Of a DNA stretch of 26,135 nt, positions 14,978-22,248 are shown one piece after another. Location: contig CAZJBP010000024.1 in NCBI GenBank assembly GCA_964544115.1, forward strand, positions 1 through 26,135, written 5' to 3'. Every line of letters begins with the position of its first letter. Position 1 is the first letter of the stretch. The DNA comes from CAZJBP01 sp964544115. GTDB taxonomy: Bacteria > Verrucomicrobiota > Kiritimatiellia > UBA8416 > JADHWI01. The notes under the pieces were generated by a model. It was not told the DNA's origin and did not search any database. It saw only the letters and a list, made by a program, of their open reading frames with translations. Position numbers and translations under genes: made by a program.

Positions 14978-15009
14978 GTCCGTCTTTCCGTTCTCCTTCA
15001 CCGCGGCCC

Positions 15010-16356
15010 CTATGCCCTCAGCTTGCGCGCCACCCGCGCGCGCAGCACGATGGCCCCGGCGTTCAAAATCAGCACGATGGCCACCAGGGCGAACACCATG
15101 CCGAACTGGACGTGGCGGATCTCCTCCACGGCCTCGTGTTCGGTGGACAGGTTGTAGATGTTCCAGGACAGCGCCGGGGTCGGCTGCGTCAGCGTCTCCC
15201 AGGGTTTGAGGACCCGACCGACGCTGACGGCCGCGGTGAAGATGATGGGGGCCGTCTCGCCGGCCGCGCGGCCCATGCTGATGACAATCCCGGTGAGAAT
15301 TCCGGGCAGCGCCGCCGGCAGAATCACCGTGGCCATGGCGCGCCAGCGGCTTGCCCCCAGGCTCAGCGCGGCCTCCTTGTACGTGCGCGGCACGGCGCGC
15401 AGCGCCTCCTCGGCCGAGCGGATCAGGGTGGGCAGCACGAGCAGGCCCAGGCTGAGCGCCCCCGCCAGCACGCTCTTCGAGGGCGAGACGCGCACGGTGT
15501 TGATGAAGAACGCCAGCCCGAAGAGCCCGAAGACAATGCTCGGCACGCCGGACAGCGTGCTGATGCAGGTGCGGATGAAGCTCAGCACCCGCCCTTCCTG
15601 CGCGTACTCGGCCAGGTAGACGGCCGCTCCGATCCCCATCGGCACCGAGAAGAGCATGGCGCCGATCGTCAGGTAGACCGTGCCCATCAGCTCCGGCCAG
15701 ATGCCGCCGAAGAAGTGCGCGTCGATCGAAGCGTCGGTCAAGAACCCCGCGTAGAGCGTCCACTTCGGCCGCAGCATCGCGTCGAGGTGTTCCTCGACGT
15801 ACGCGAAGAGCGGCTCGGCGCCCGTGCCGCGGAAGGACTCCACTCGCGGCGTCTGCACCTTGACGCCCATGCCGGCGGCGTTGGAGTAATCCCACGACTC
15901 CACGTAGAGCAGGTCTTTAAGCTTGATCTGCACCCGGTCCCAGCGCGTCTGCCCGTACCGGTTGCGGGCCAGCAGCTCGGGGCGCCCGCCCGGCTCGGGG
16001 CCGATCAGGGCGGTGACGGCGGCCCGCAGGTCCTTCGCCGCCTTCCGGCCATTTCGCCGCGCCGCGCCCTCCAGGCGCTCGACGTCGGCCTCGTGCCGGG
16101 CCAGCATCTCGAAGACCGGTTTGCGCGCCTCCGCCGCGGCCGCCCACTCGCTCGCCACCGCGGCCGGGTTCCCGCGGCCGAACTCTTCCGACAGCATACG
16201 CCGGTGCTCGATCGTGCCTCTGAACACGAGCGCGCCCACCCCCCGGCCCACAATCGGGACCAGGATGACCAGCAGCGCCGCCGCCAGCAGGGCGACGGCG
16301 AAGACGCCCGTGGCTGAGAAGCACCGGTCCAGAAGGTGACGCGTGTCCAGGCGCAT
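15010..16356 (-). CDS. pstA: Phosphate ABC transporter permease PstA with a large periplasmic insertion
   Basis: The 448-residue inner-membrane permease is much longer than the usual 280-300 residues. Membrane segment 1 lies at about 15-37. A mostly hydrophilic stretch of about 170 residues (about 48-215) follows, starting with charged helices (EHRRMLSEEFG, ARHEADVERLEGAARRNG), before the standard permease core begins at GGIWPELMGTVYLTIGAM. The core has SGVPSIVFGLFGLAFF, the EAA loop that docks PstB (EEALRAVPRTYKEAALSLGA, about 316-335) and SMGRAAGETAPIIF. By topology the insertion should be periplasmic, where it could touch PstS. It begins 3 bp after pstC and ends 32 bp before pstB. Confidence 0.93.
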   Translation of the reverse strand: MRLDTRHLLDRCFSATGVFAVALLAAALLVILVPIVGRGVGALVFRGTIEHRRMLSEEFGRGNPAAVASEWAAAAEARKPVFEMLARHEADVERLEGAARRNGRKAAKDLRAAVTALIGPEPGGRPELLARNRYGQTRWDRVQIKLKDLLYVESWDYSNAAGMGVKVQTPRVESFRGTGAEPLFAYVEEHLDAMLRPKWTLYAGFLTDASIDAHFFGGIWPELMGTVYLTIGAMLFSVPMGIGAAVYLAEYAQEGRVLSFIRTCISTLSGVPSIVFGLFGLAFFINTVRVSPSKSVLAGALSLGLLVLPTLIRSAEEALRAVPRTYKEAALSLGASRWRAMATVILPAALPGILTGIVISMGRAAGETAPIIFTAAVSVGRVLKPWETLTQPTPALSWNIYNLSTEHEAVEEIRHVQFGMVFALVAIVLILNAGAIVLRARVARKLRA

Positions 16357-16359
16357 CGG

Positions 16360-17505
16360 TCAGCCTCCCCTCAGGAGCCGCCGCTGGCGGCGCAACACCG
16401 CTTCGCTGGCCAGATTGCACACGAACGCCATGATCAACAGCGAGAGGCCCATGGCGAACAGCACGTGGTAGCGCGCGGACCCGGTCACGTGGTCGGCTTC
16501 GCCCATATCCCCGGCGATGGTGGCGGTCAGCGTGCGCACGGGGTCGAGCAGGTTGTACCAGGGGGAGGGGATCTGGGCGGCGTTGCCCGAGGCCATCCAG
16601 ACCACCATGGTCTCTCCCACCGCCCGCATGATGCCCAGGATGACGGCGGCCAGAATCCCGCTGCCGGCGGCCGGGATGATCGTACGGCAGAGGGTTTCGG
16701 AGCGCGTGGCCCCCAGCGCGTAGCTGCCCTCACGCAGGTCGCGTCCCACCGCCTGGAGCGCGTCTTCCGAGACGCTGACAATCGTCGGCAGGGCCATGAT
16801 GCCCAGAATGAAGGAGACGTTCAGGGCGTTCGTTCCGCTGGCAATGGCCATGCCGCGAAGGCCGACCGACACGTGCCACGCCAGGCCGAGGGCCGCCCCG
16901 GCGAGAACCGCCACCAGCGGCCACCTCAGCCTCCGCCAGCTCGCCGGCAATGCGTCGGTGACACGGTCGCCCAGCAGGATGGCCAACAGCACCGCGCACG
17001 GACCCGCAAAGCCCATCCATACCCACGCCAGGATCGCGCCGCCCCGCGCCTGCAGCAACGGGGCGAGTACCACCAGCGCAAAGAACCCGTACGCCACCGA
17101 CGGCACGGCGGCCAGCATTTCGATGACGGGCTTGATGGCCTGCCGGGTGCCAAACGGAAGGATGTCGCTCAGGCAGACCGCCGCTGCCACGCCCAGGGGC
17201 ACCGCCACCAGCGCCGCCCCGAGCGTCACCAGCCCCGTTCCGGCGAAGATCGCCCTGCAACCGTATTCCGCGTGTTCCGCCGACGGATACCAGTGCGTGC
17301 TGAAGAGGAATTCACGGAGGCCGTGGAGTCGGAAGAACGGCCAGGCATCTTTGCCGATGAACACGAAGATGAAGAACACCGCCAGCACGGACAGCGAGGC
17401 GATCGAAAACAGCAACGATCGGCCCGCTCGCTCGCCGAGCGACTGCAGCAGGCGCCGCCTGTCGGTCAGCAGCAGCGAACGGGTTCCGATCGTGCGTTGT
17501 TCCAT
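16360..17505 (-). CDS. pstC: Phosphate ABC transporter permease PstC, enlarged
   Basis: The 381-residue inner-membrane permease pairs with PstA to form the phosphate channel; the usual length is about 300-320. Recognisable core elements are the first membrane segment (SIASLSVLAVFFIFVFIG), PVIEMLAAVPSVAYGFFAL, then FILGIMALPTIVSVSEDAL and the EAA loop region RDLREGSYALGATRSETLCR, then AAVILGIMRAVGETMVVWMA. About 60 extra residues with an additional hydrophobic stretch (WPLVAVLAGAALGLAWHVSV) sit between VAYGFFAL and GIMALPTI. The open frame continues upstream into the pstS region, but ATG 17505 gives a proper PstC N-terminus. It lies 35 bp after pstS. Confidence 0.93.
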   Translation of the reverse strand: MEQRTIGTRSLLLTDRRRLLQSLGERAGRSLLFSIASLSVLAVFFIFVFIGKDAWPFFRLHGLREFLFSTHWYPSAEHAEYGCRAIFAGTGLVTLGAALVAVPLGVAAAVCLSDILPFGTRQAIKPVIEMLAAVPSVAYGFFALVVLAPLLQARGGAILAWVWMGFAGPCAVLLAILLGDRVTDALPASWRRLRWPLVAVLAGAALGLAWHVSVGLRGMAIASGTNALNVSFILGIMALPTIVSVSEDALQAVGRDLREGSYALGATRSETLCRTIIPAAGSGILAAVILGIMRAVGETMVVWMASGNAAQIPSPWYNLLDPVRTLTATIAGDMGEADHVTGSARYHVLFAMGLSLLIMAFVCNLASEAVLRRQRRLLRGG

Positions 17506-17540
17506 CTCTGTCTGTGTCCTTGGGTGGAGTCGTCTCGCGG

Positions 17541-18362
17541 CTACCGGACGGGGATGTACCCCACGTCCTCGATGATCCGCTTGCCGTCGGCCGTCTTGTA
17601 CAGCATCACGAACTCGTGCACCGGCGTACCGTCCTTCGGGCGGCCGTTGGTGTACATGAACAGCGGCCGCGCGACCGGATAGGTCTTGTCGAGCACCGTT
17701 TCCGGGGACGGTTCGACGCCGTTGACGGCGAGCGGCTTGACCCCCTCGGTGAAGGCCAGGCCCACGTAGCCGATCGCATCCGGCGTGTTCATGACGCGGT
17801 CGCGCACGGCGCCGCTGCTGCCGACGTACTCGGTCGAGGGGGCCATCTTCATCCTGTTCATGACCAGCGTCTCGAACGATTCGTACGTGCCGCTGTTCGT
17901 GTCGCGGCTGACGACCACGATCTTGCGATCCGGGCCGCCCACGGCCTGCCACGACCGGATCTCACCGGTGTAGATGCCGCGCAACTGCTCGATCGTCAAC
18001 CCCTTGACCGGATTGCTCGGGTGAACCACCGCGGCCAGCCCGTCCAGCGCTACCACGTACTCAATCGGAAGCTGGCCCGCATCCTCGGCGGACTTCTTTT
18101 CGCTGTCCTTCAGCGGGCGCGACATCGTAGCCACGTCGCACGTGCCGTTGATCAGGCTCTTGGCCCCGTTGCCGCTGCCGGACTCGCCCACCGTGATATT
18201 CACGCCCGGGTTCGCCTTCATGTAATACTCGGCGAACGCCTTGGCGATCGGCCCCACCGTCGTCGATCCATCCACCGTAATCGTTTGCGCACCGGCCATA
18301 CCGCATACCGCAGCCACCAGCGCCCCGCCCATGATCTTTCTTGTCGCTTTCATCTTCATCAT
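17541..18362 (-). CDS. pstS: Periplasmic phosphate-binding protein
   Basis: The 273-residue product has a signal peptide (MMKMKATRKIMGGALVAAVCGMAGA) and a PBP-like two-lobe mature part. Phosphate-contact loops are visible: DGSTTVGPI just after the signal, ESGSGNGAK, ATMSRPLK and SRDTNSGTYESF. It delivers phosphate to PstCA. The C-terminus PVHEFVMLYKTADGKRIIEDVGYIP is typical. Three in-frame ATG (18362, 18359, 18353) are possible; all sit just after AAGGAG and the signal peptide is unaffected. An 18-bp tandem repeat lies directly upstream. The gene is third in the Pho operon. Confidence 0.95.
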   Translation of the reverse strand: MMKMKATRKIMGGALVAAVCGMAGAQTITVDGSTTVGPIAKAFAEYYMKANPGVNITVGESGSGNGAKSLINGTCDVATMSRPLKDSEKKSAEDAGQLPIEYVVALDGLAAVVHPSNPVKGLTIEQLRGIYTGEIRSWQAVGGPDRKIVVVSRDTNSGTYESFETLVMNRMKMAPSTEYVGSSGAVRDRVMNTPDAIGYVGLAFTEGVKPLAVNGVEPSPETVLDKTYPVARPLFMYTNGRPKDGTPVHEFVMLYKTADGKRIIEDVGYIPVR

Positions 18363-18373
18363 CGTTCTCCTTG

Positions 18374-18409
18374 GATTCCTGTTTCCGTTGTGATTCCTCG
18401 TTCCGTTAT
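18374..18409. repeat. Tandem 18-bp direct repeat in the pstS leader
   Basis: Two adjacent copies (18374-18391 and 18392-18409) share 15 of 18 positions: GATTCCT, two differing bases, TTCCGTT, one differing base, T. They fill most of the 51-bp gap between the upstream gene's stop and pstS, ending just before the pstS ribosome site. They do not match the array upstream of the porin. Confidence 0.7.
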
Positions 18410-18413
18410 CGAT

Positions 18414-18887
18414 TCAGACGCCATACGCCGACGCCTCAGCCGCGATCCACGGCGGCGGCATCTTCTCTTTGCTCTCAGGGTCCCACTGCCTCAACTGCGC
18501 CATGCGCGAGATCGGCAGCCTCACGGTTACCTCGCGCACCCAGCGGTTGTCGTAGTCGGTCTCGCGCCGCAGCCGGTAGTGCGTACTGCCGCCAGCGGCG
18601 GCAGATTGCACCGGGGTGATCGCTTCGACGTGGTTGCTCTTCACCATCCGTTCGATTTCACGCCGCACCAGGTCCTCGCACAGGTCCAGCCGGCGGGCCA
18701 GAGCGTCCACGGTCGTGGCTTCGCAGCGACTCAACTGCGTCCAGATCACCTTCCGGGCGTGCTGTGCCTCGACCTCCGCATCGCGTTCCGCTGTTTCCAT
18801 CGTCGCGTACACGGCGAATTCCCTCCCGCGTTGTCGTTCGCGCTCGCGGTCAGAACGACGCCACCAGATCAAGCTGTACTCGGTCAT
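18414..18887 (-). CDS. Small winged-helix-like protein inside the Pho operon, function unknown
   Basis: The 157-residue soluble protein has no signal peptide. After a basic, arginine-rich start (WWRRSDRERERQRGREF), residues about 43-84 look like a helix-turn-helix: RKVIWTQLSRCEATTVDALA, then RRLDLCEDLVRREIERMVKS. A possible beta wing follows (HVEAITPV, then THYRLRRETD). I do not recognise a named family. ATG 18887 has AAAGGAG 8 bp upstream, located inside the 3' end of the porin gene. The two genes overlap by 38 bp in different frames, suggesting translational coupling. It sits between the porin and pstS on the same strand. A regulatory role in the phosphate response is inference; there is no direct evidence that it binds DNA. 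Confidence 0.7.
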   Translation of the reverse strand: MTEYSLIWWRRSDRERERQRGREFAVYATMETAERDAEVEAQHARKVIWTQLSRCEATTVDALARRLDLCEDLVRREIERMVKSNHVEAITPVQSAAAGGSTHYRLRRETDYDNRWVREVTVRLPISRMAQLRQWDPESKEKMPPPWIAAEASAYGV

Positions 18888-19992
18888 AGTTGTGCTCCTT
18901 TGCGTCATCGGAGATGGTCTTGTCGTTCATGAAGTACGACGCCCCGAGCTGGAAGTTCTTCGCCATCTGGTACTTGGCCGCAAACTTGTGGCCCTTGCCG
19001 TCCGTCCCCCCGCCGTGGCGGTCGGAATCGGCGAACGCACCCACAACAGCATCCTTCTCCACCTCGTAGTAGTTGTAGGAGACTTCGTAGGTCTTCGGGT
19101 TCTTCGCCTTGCCGATGGCTGCGCCGGCCAGGTAGGCCGTGTCGAAGGCATCCGCGTCGGTGTTGACTGCGTATTGCCCGAACACGCGCAGCGGCACGCC
19201 CATCCAGATGCCCGCCTCGGCAAAGCCCTCAACGGTCGTGTATTCGTTTGCATAGACGAGATTCGTCACGCTGCCGTCGACCACCTTGCGCGTCGAGTTG
19301 CCGTAGGACTTGTTCAGGTCCTGCCAGTCGATGACCGCGTAGTTTTCCATGTTGTCGTAGGCGTAGTACGAGCCGCCGGCGAGGACATAGGCTTCGGGCG
19401 TGAAGCGCACCTTCAGCGCGGCCTGCCCGGCGTAGAGCTTGGTGTCGTCGCTTTCGCCCGCCCGCTCCTCGACCCAGATGTATCCGGCGTTGCCGAACGC
19501 CTCGACGCTCTTGTCCGAGCCGATCTTGGTGTTCACCGCGACGCCCTCGGGCGTCAGGTCGGTGTCCCAGATGAGGTCGCCGACGTTGATGAAGGGGTTC
19601 TTGATCTTACCTGCGTTTCCCTCCACGCCGTCGACGGGAGCGTATTTGATGTAGGCCAGGTCCAGCCCAAAGTCCATGTCATCGCCACCGCTGCCGCCGG
19701 TCAGCGTCGCGTTACGGGAGACCGGATCGGACGCGCCGGTGGCCATCTGCAGGCCGACGCTCACCTCATCGTTCGCCTTGCCGTCGACACCGAGCCGGGC
19801 CCGGATGCGCTCCCGGTCACGCACGTCCTTACCCTCTTCGTCGACCTGCTCGACGCGGTAGCGGAGGTCGCCCTTGACCTTCACCGTTTCCGCCCATTTG
19901 ACGTTATCGACCTTGAGTCCCGTGTCCTGAGCGCCGGCGACCGCCGCCCACAGACCCGCCACACCCACCGCCATCACCGTTGACCTCTTCAT
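18850..19992 (-). CDS. Putative outer-membrane porin, head of the Pho operon
   Basis: The 380-residue product has a signal peptide (MKRSTVMAVGVAGLWAAVAGAQ). Its mature sequence has many short alternating strands ending in aromatic residues, and a final strand DRVQLDLVASF with the terminal Phe used for outer-membrane insertion. Elements such as KVKGDLRYRVEQVDEEGKD, RERIRARLGVDGKAND and VSVGLQMATGASDPVSRN match the 'putative porin' family of phosphate- and oxyanion-type porins as I recall it. ATG 19992 has AGGAGGGG upstream; the open frame extends further but without a ribosome site. Its place at the start of the pst-pho genes and behind a PHO-box-like array suggests it lets phosphate cross the outer membrane under starvation. 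Confidence 0.88.
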   Translation of the reverse strand: MKRSTVMAVGVAGLWAAVAGAQDTGLKVDNVKWAETVKVKGDLRYRVEQVDEEGKDVRDRERIRARLGVDGKANDEVSVGLQMATGASDPVSRNATLTGGSGGDDMDFGLDLAYIKYAPVDGVEGNAGKIKNPFINVGDLIWDTDLTPEGVAVNTKIGSDKSVEAFGNAGYIWVEERAGESDDTKLYAGQAALKVRFTPEAYVLAGGSYYAYDNMENYAVIDWQDLNKSYGNSTRKVVDGSVTNLVYANEYTTVEGFAEAGIWMGVPLRVFGQYAVNTDADAFDTAYLAGAAIGKAKNPKTYEVSYNYYEVEKDAVVGAFADSDRHGGGTDGKGHKFAAKYQMAKNFQLGASYFMNDKTISDDAKEHNYDRVQLDLVASF

Positions 19993-20053
19993 CTGCTCTC
20001 CCCTCCTGTTTGTTGTGGTTCCGCTCGCACACCTCTTCACTGATCGCACGCCC

Positions 20054-20059
20054 ATTCGA
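20054..20059 (-). promoter_or_regulatory. Candidate -10 of the Pho operon promoter
   Basis: On the minus strand TCGAAT (20059 down to 20054) is 4/6 to the sigma-70 -10. It lies 8 bp downstream of the last repeat unit, where PhoB-dependent promoters usually carry their -10. The leader to ATG 19992 would be about 55 nt. Confidence 0.35.
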
Positions 20060-20067
20060 CAAAACCG

Positions 20068-20107
20068 CCGTGAGCGGCTTGTGTGCGGAGTGTTAGAAAT
20101 GTGTGAG
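20068..20107 (-). promoter_or_regulatory. PHO-box-like array of four 7-bp units at 11-bp pitch
   Basis: Reading the minus strand: CTCACAC (20107-20101), 4 bp, CTAACAC (20096-20090), 4 bp, CACACAA (20085-20079), 4 bp, CTCACGG (20074-20068). Units two to four match the first at 6, 5 and 5 of 7 positions. Seven-base direct repeats spaced by 4 bp are the general layout of PhoB binding sites. The array precedes the porin gene that heads the pst-pho operon. PhoB binding is inference. Confidence 0.6.
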
Positions 20108-20111
20108 GGCG

Positions 20112-20143
20112 AAAACTCCGACGCGGGGCGACGCGGTCGTCGG
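20112..20143 (-). terminator. Possible intrinsic terminator of the polysaccharide operon
   Basis: On the minus strand CCGACG (20143-20138) pairs with CGTCGG (20123-20118) around a 14-nt GC-rich loop, followed by AG and four T (20115-20112). It lies 85 bp after the methyltransferase stop and directly before the PHO-box-like array. The rest of the 235-bp interval 19993-20227 holds only an imperfect repeat CGTCT(T)GAACT near 20169-20193. Confidence 0.4.
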
Positions 20144-20227
20144 GGAGTCAGAATTCGGAGTTGAATGGCGTCTTGAACTGCAACGTCTGAACTCTGCGCG
20201 CTTGCGATCGTACGCAGCCGCGTCTGG

Positions 20228-21022
20228 TCACGACGCCGCGGCGCGAACGGCGATGAAATGGCCGGTGAGGAAACGCGTGGGCCAGGATGCCAGGCGCTCG
20301 AAGGCCAGCAGTCGCCGCAGGAGGCGGGCCGGCGCATCCGCGCCGCCCCTCCGCTGGGCGCGGCGGCAGAGGCGAACCGCGGGCAGGCGCGGGACGTGCA
20401 GGACGGCGGTGGTTTCGCGCACGGTGAAGCCCGCGGCCGTCACCAGGCTCAGGAGCCGGCGCGGACCGACTGTGCGCCCGGTGCGGTACGGCGTCACGCC
20501 GGCCCTCACGAGCAGGCGCGAGGGCAGACGGTTGCGCAGCCCCACGGCGGGGTTCAGCGGGTTGTCGAGCGTCAGGATCAGCGTGCCGCCCGGCCGCAGG
20601 ACGCGGCGTAGGTCGGACAGCGCGGTCGAGATGTCGCCCGTGGAGTCGAAGTGATCCAGCGTCGACAGGGAGACGACGGCATCGAACGCGCCCGCGGCAA
20701 AGGGCAGGTGCCGCACGTCCGCCACGCCGACCCGCAGCGAAACACCCGCGGCCTCGCGAGCCGCGGCCGCGACGCCGAGCGCCACGTCGATGCCGAAGAC
20801 CCGGTATCCGCCGGCGCCGGCGATGCCGCGCGCCAGGCCGCCCGACACCGCCTCGTCGAACAGGTCGGTCTTGAGCACCCGGCCCGCCCCGGCCGGCAGC
20901 CAGCGCCGCAGCAGCGCGGCGTTCACCGCATCGCTGTGCCGGCGCCACAGCGCGTCACGCGCATCGGCCCATTCGGCCATGACGCCGTCCCAGTACGCCG
21001 TCGATGGAGAAAGGTGTGTCAT
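20228..21022 (-). CDS. Class I SAM-dependent methyltransferase of the polysaccharide module
   Basis: The 264-residue product has a Rossmann methyltransferase core. The stretch VLKTDLFDEAVSGGLA stands where most relatives have a D-x-G-x-G-x-G SAM loop. It is followed by GYRVFGIDVA (acidic ribose contact), ADVRHLPFAAGAFDAVVSLSTLDHF (motifs II and III) and LRRVLRPGGTLILTLDNPLNP (post-motif), so the fold is clear although motif I is unusual. A C-terminal domain of about 80 residues may bind the acceptor. The target is unknown; the context suggests a glycan or lipid-linked sugar. It starts within the stop codon of the glycosyltransferase gene (ATGA) and is the last gene of the operon. Confidence 0.85.
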   Translation of the reverse strand: MTHLSPSTAYWDGVMAEWADARDALWRRHSDAVNAALLRRWLPAGAGRVLKTDLFDEAVSGGLARGIAGAGGYRVFGIDVALGVAAAAREAAGVSLRVGVADVRHLPFAAGAFDAVVSLSTLDHFDSTGDISTALSDLRRVLRPGGTLILTLDNPLNPAVGLRNRLPSRLLVRAGVTPYRTGRTVGPRRLLSLVTAAGFTVRETTAVLHVPRLPAVRLCRRAQRRGGADAPARLLRRLLAFERLASWPTRFLTGHFIAVRAAAS

Positions 21023-22248
21023 GCGCCGGCCTCAGGACTGAATCCGCCCCTTCCCTGCAATCCCATCGCCCTGGCATACGTCGCCCACACGGCCTGCACG
21101 GCGGTTTCGATCAGGCGATCATACTGAAAGTCGCGGGTGAAACGCTCGCGGCTGGCCTGCCCCATCTGCTCGAGCAGCGCGGGGTTCTCCAGCCCTCGCC
21201 GGATAGCCGCGGCGAGGTCGCCGGCATCGCCGGGCGTCACCAGCCACCCGTTCACCCCGTCGTCAATCACCTCAGGAATGCCGCCGATGCGGGACCCGAT
21301 GGCCGGCAGCCCGCACAGGCCCGCCTCGACGACCACCTTGCCCAGCGCCTCCCGCGAGGAGGGCAGCACGAGGAAGGAGCCGCCGCGGTAGAGCGCGGCC
21401 AGTTGCTCCAGCGTCTGCTGCCCGAGGAAGGTCACGGCATCCCCAACCCCCAGCCGGCGCGACAGCGCCTCGAAGCGTCCCAGCAGCGCGCCCGATCCCG
21501 CGAGGTCGACGTGCAGGGACACGCCGTCCGCGCGCAGCCGGCGCACGGCCTCGAGCAGCACCGGCACATTCTTCTCCGGTGCCATGCGGCCGACGAACAC
21601 CACGCGCCGCCGTGTGTAGCGGTCCGGCGGAGCGCCGGCGGCGCCGAACTCGTGGTCATGCACCAGCGGCGGAACCAGCATGATGCGGTCGGCGGCCGCG
21701 CCCATGCGGACGGCATCGCGCGCGGCGGCCCGGCTGACGGCGTGCACGGCATCGGCGCGGCGCAGGAGGAAGGCGGCCAGCACCGTATCCAGCAGATAGC
21801 GCGGCGACTCGCGCAGCCAGGCGAGGCTGCTGAAGTAGTCGGTGTGGTACTGGATGATGAGCGGCAGGCCGAAGCGCCGCCGCATTCGCCAGGCCACCCA
21901 GCCGCCGGCCATGGGGTCGGACCCCTCCACGAGGTGGTACCGGCGCTCGCGGTGCAATTCCGTCGCCAGGCGCAGAGCATCCCGCGGGAAGAACGCCTTG
22001 CCGCGCGAGCGCGTCGGGACGACCTCCAGGTTGTTGCCGACATACGTCCGCTGGTGTCCGCGGCTGAGCGGCGAGTAGACCACACGGTCCCAGCGGGCCG
22101 TGCAGGCCCCCGTGCTGCGGATATCCTCCCGCACGCCGCTGTGATTCTCGGGATTCAGCGCCCAGTCGATCACGCTGATCTTCAGCACGCGCAGGTCGCT
22201 CAGGGAGCCGGCCGGGAGTTCATGCGGTGTTGCGGCAGCCGGCTTCAT
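21019..22248 (-). CDS. Family 4 (GT-B) glycosyltransferase
   Basis: The 409-residue product fits retaining GT4 transferases that add a sugar from a nucleotide donor to a growing glycan on the cytoplasmic face. The N-terminal half has the acceptor-side features (VLKISVIDWALNPENHSGVRED, then HLVEGSDPMAGG and IIQYHTDYFSS). The C-terminal half starts at RRVVFVGRMAPEKNVPVLLEA, continues with VTFLGQQTLEQLAALYRG and contains the E-x7-E donor motif with Glu300 and Glu308 in SSREALGKVVVEAGLCGLPAI. GGIPEVIDDGVNGWLV follows. ATG 22248 has GGAGAGGAG upstream and overlaps the flippase stop (ATGA). The frame is open further upstream but only as antisense of the flippase region. Donor and acceptor cannot be told. 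Confidence 0.92.
   Translation of the reverse strand: MKPAAATPHELPAGSLSDLRVLKISVIDWALNPENHSGVREDIRSTGACTARWDRVVYSPLSRGHQRTYVGNNLEVVPTRSRGKAFFPRDALRLATELHRERRYHLVEGSDPMAGGWVAWRMRRRFGLPLIIQYHTDYFSSLAWLRESPRYLLDTVLAAFLLRRADAVHAVSRAAARDAVRMGAAADRIMLVPPLVHDHEFGAAGAPPDRYTRRRVVFVGRMAPEKNVPVLLEAVRRLRADGVSLHVDLAGSGALLGRFEALSRRLGVGDAVTFLGQQTLEQLAALYRGGSFLVLPSSREALGKVVVEAGLCGLPAIGSRIGGIPEVIDDGVNGWLVTPGDAGDLAAAIRRGLENPALLEQMGQASRERFTRDFQYDRLIETAVQAVWATYARAMGLQGRGGFSPEAGA

Noticed and set aside
18363..18413. A second PHO box directly upstream of pstS
   Set aside because: The repeat there has 18-bp pitch and a different unit sequence from the array at 20068-20107; no 7+4 pattern is present.
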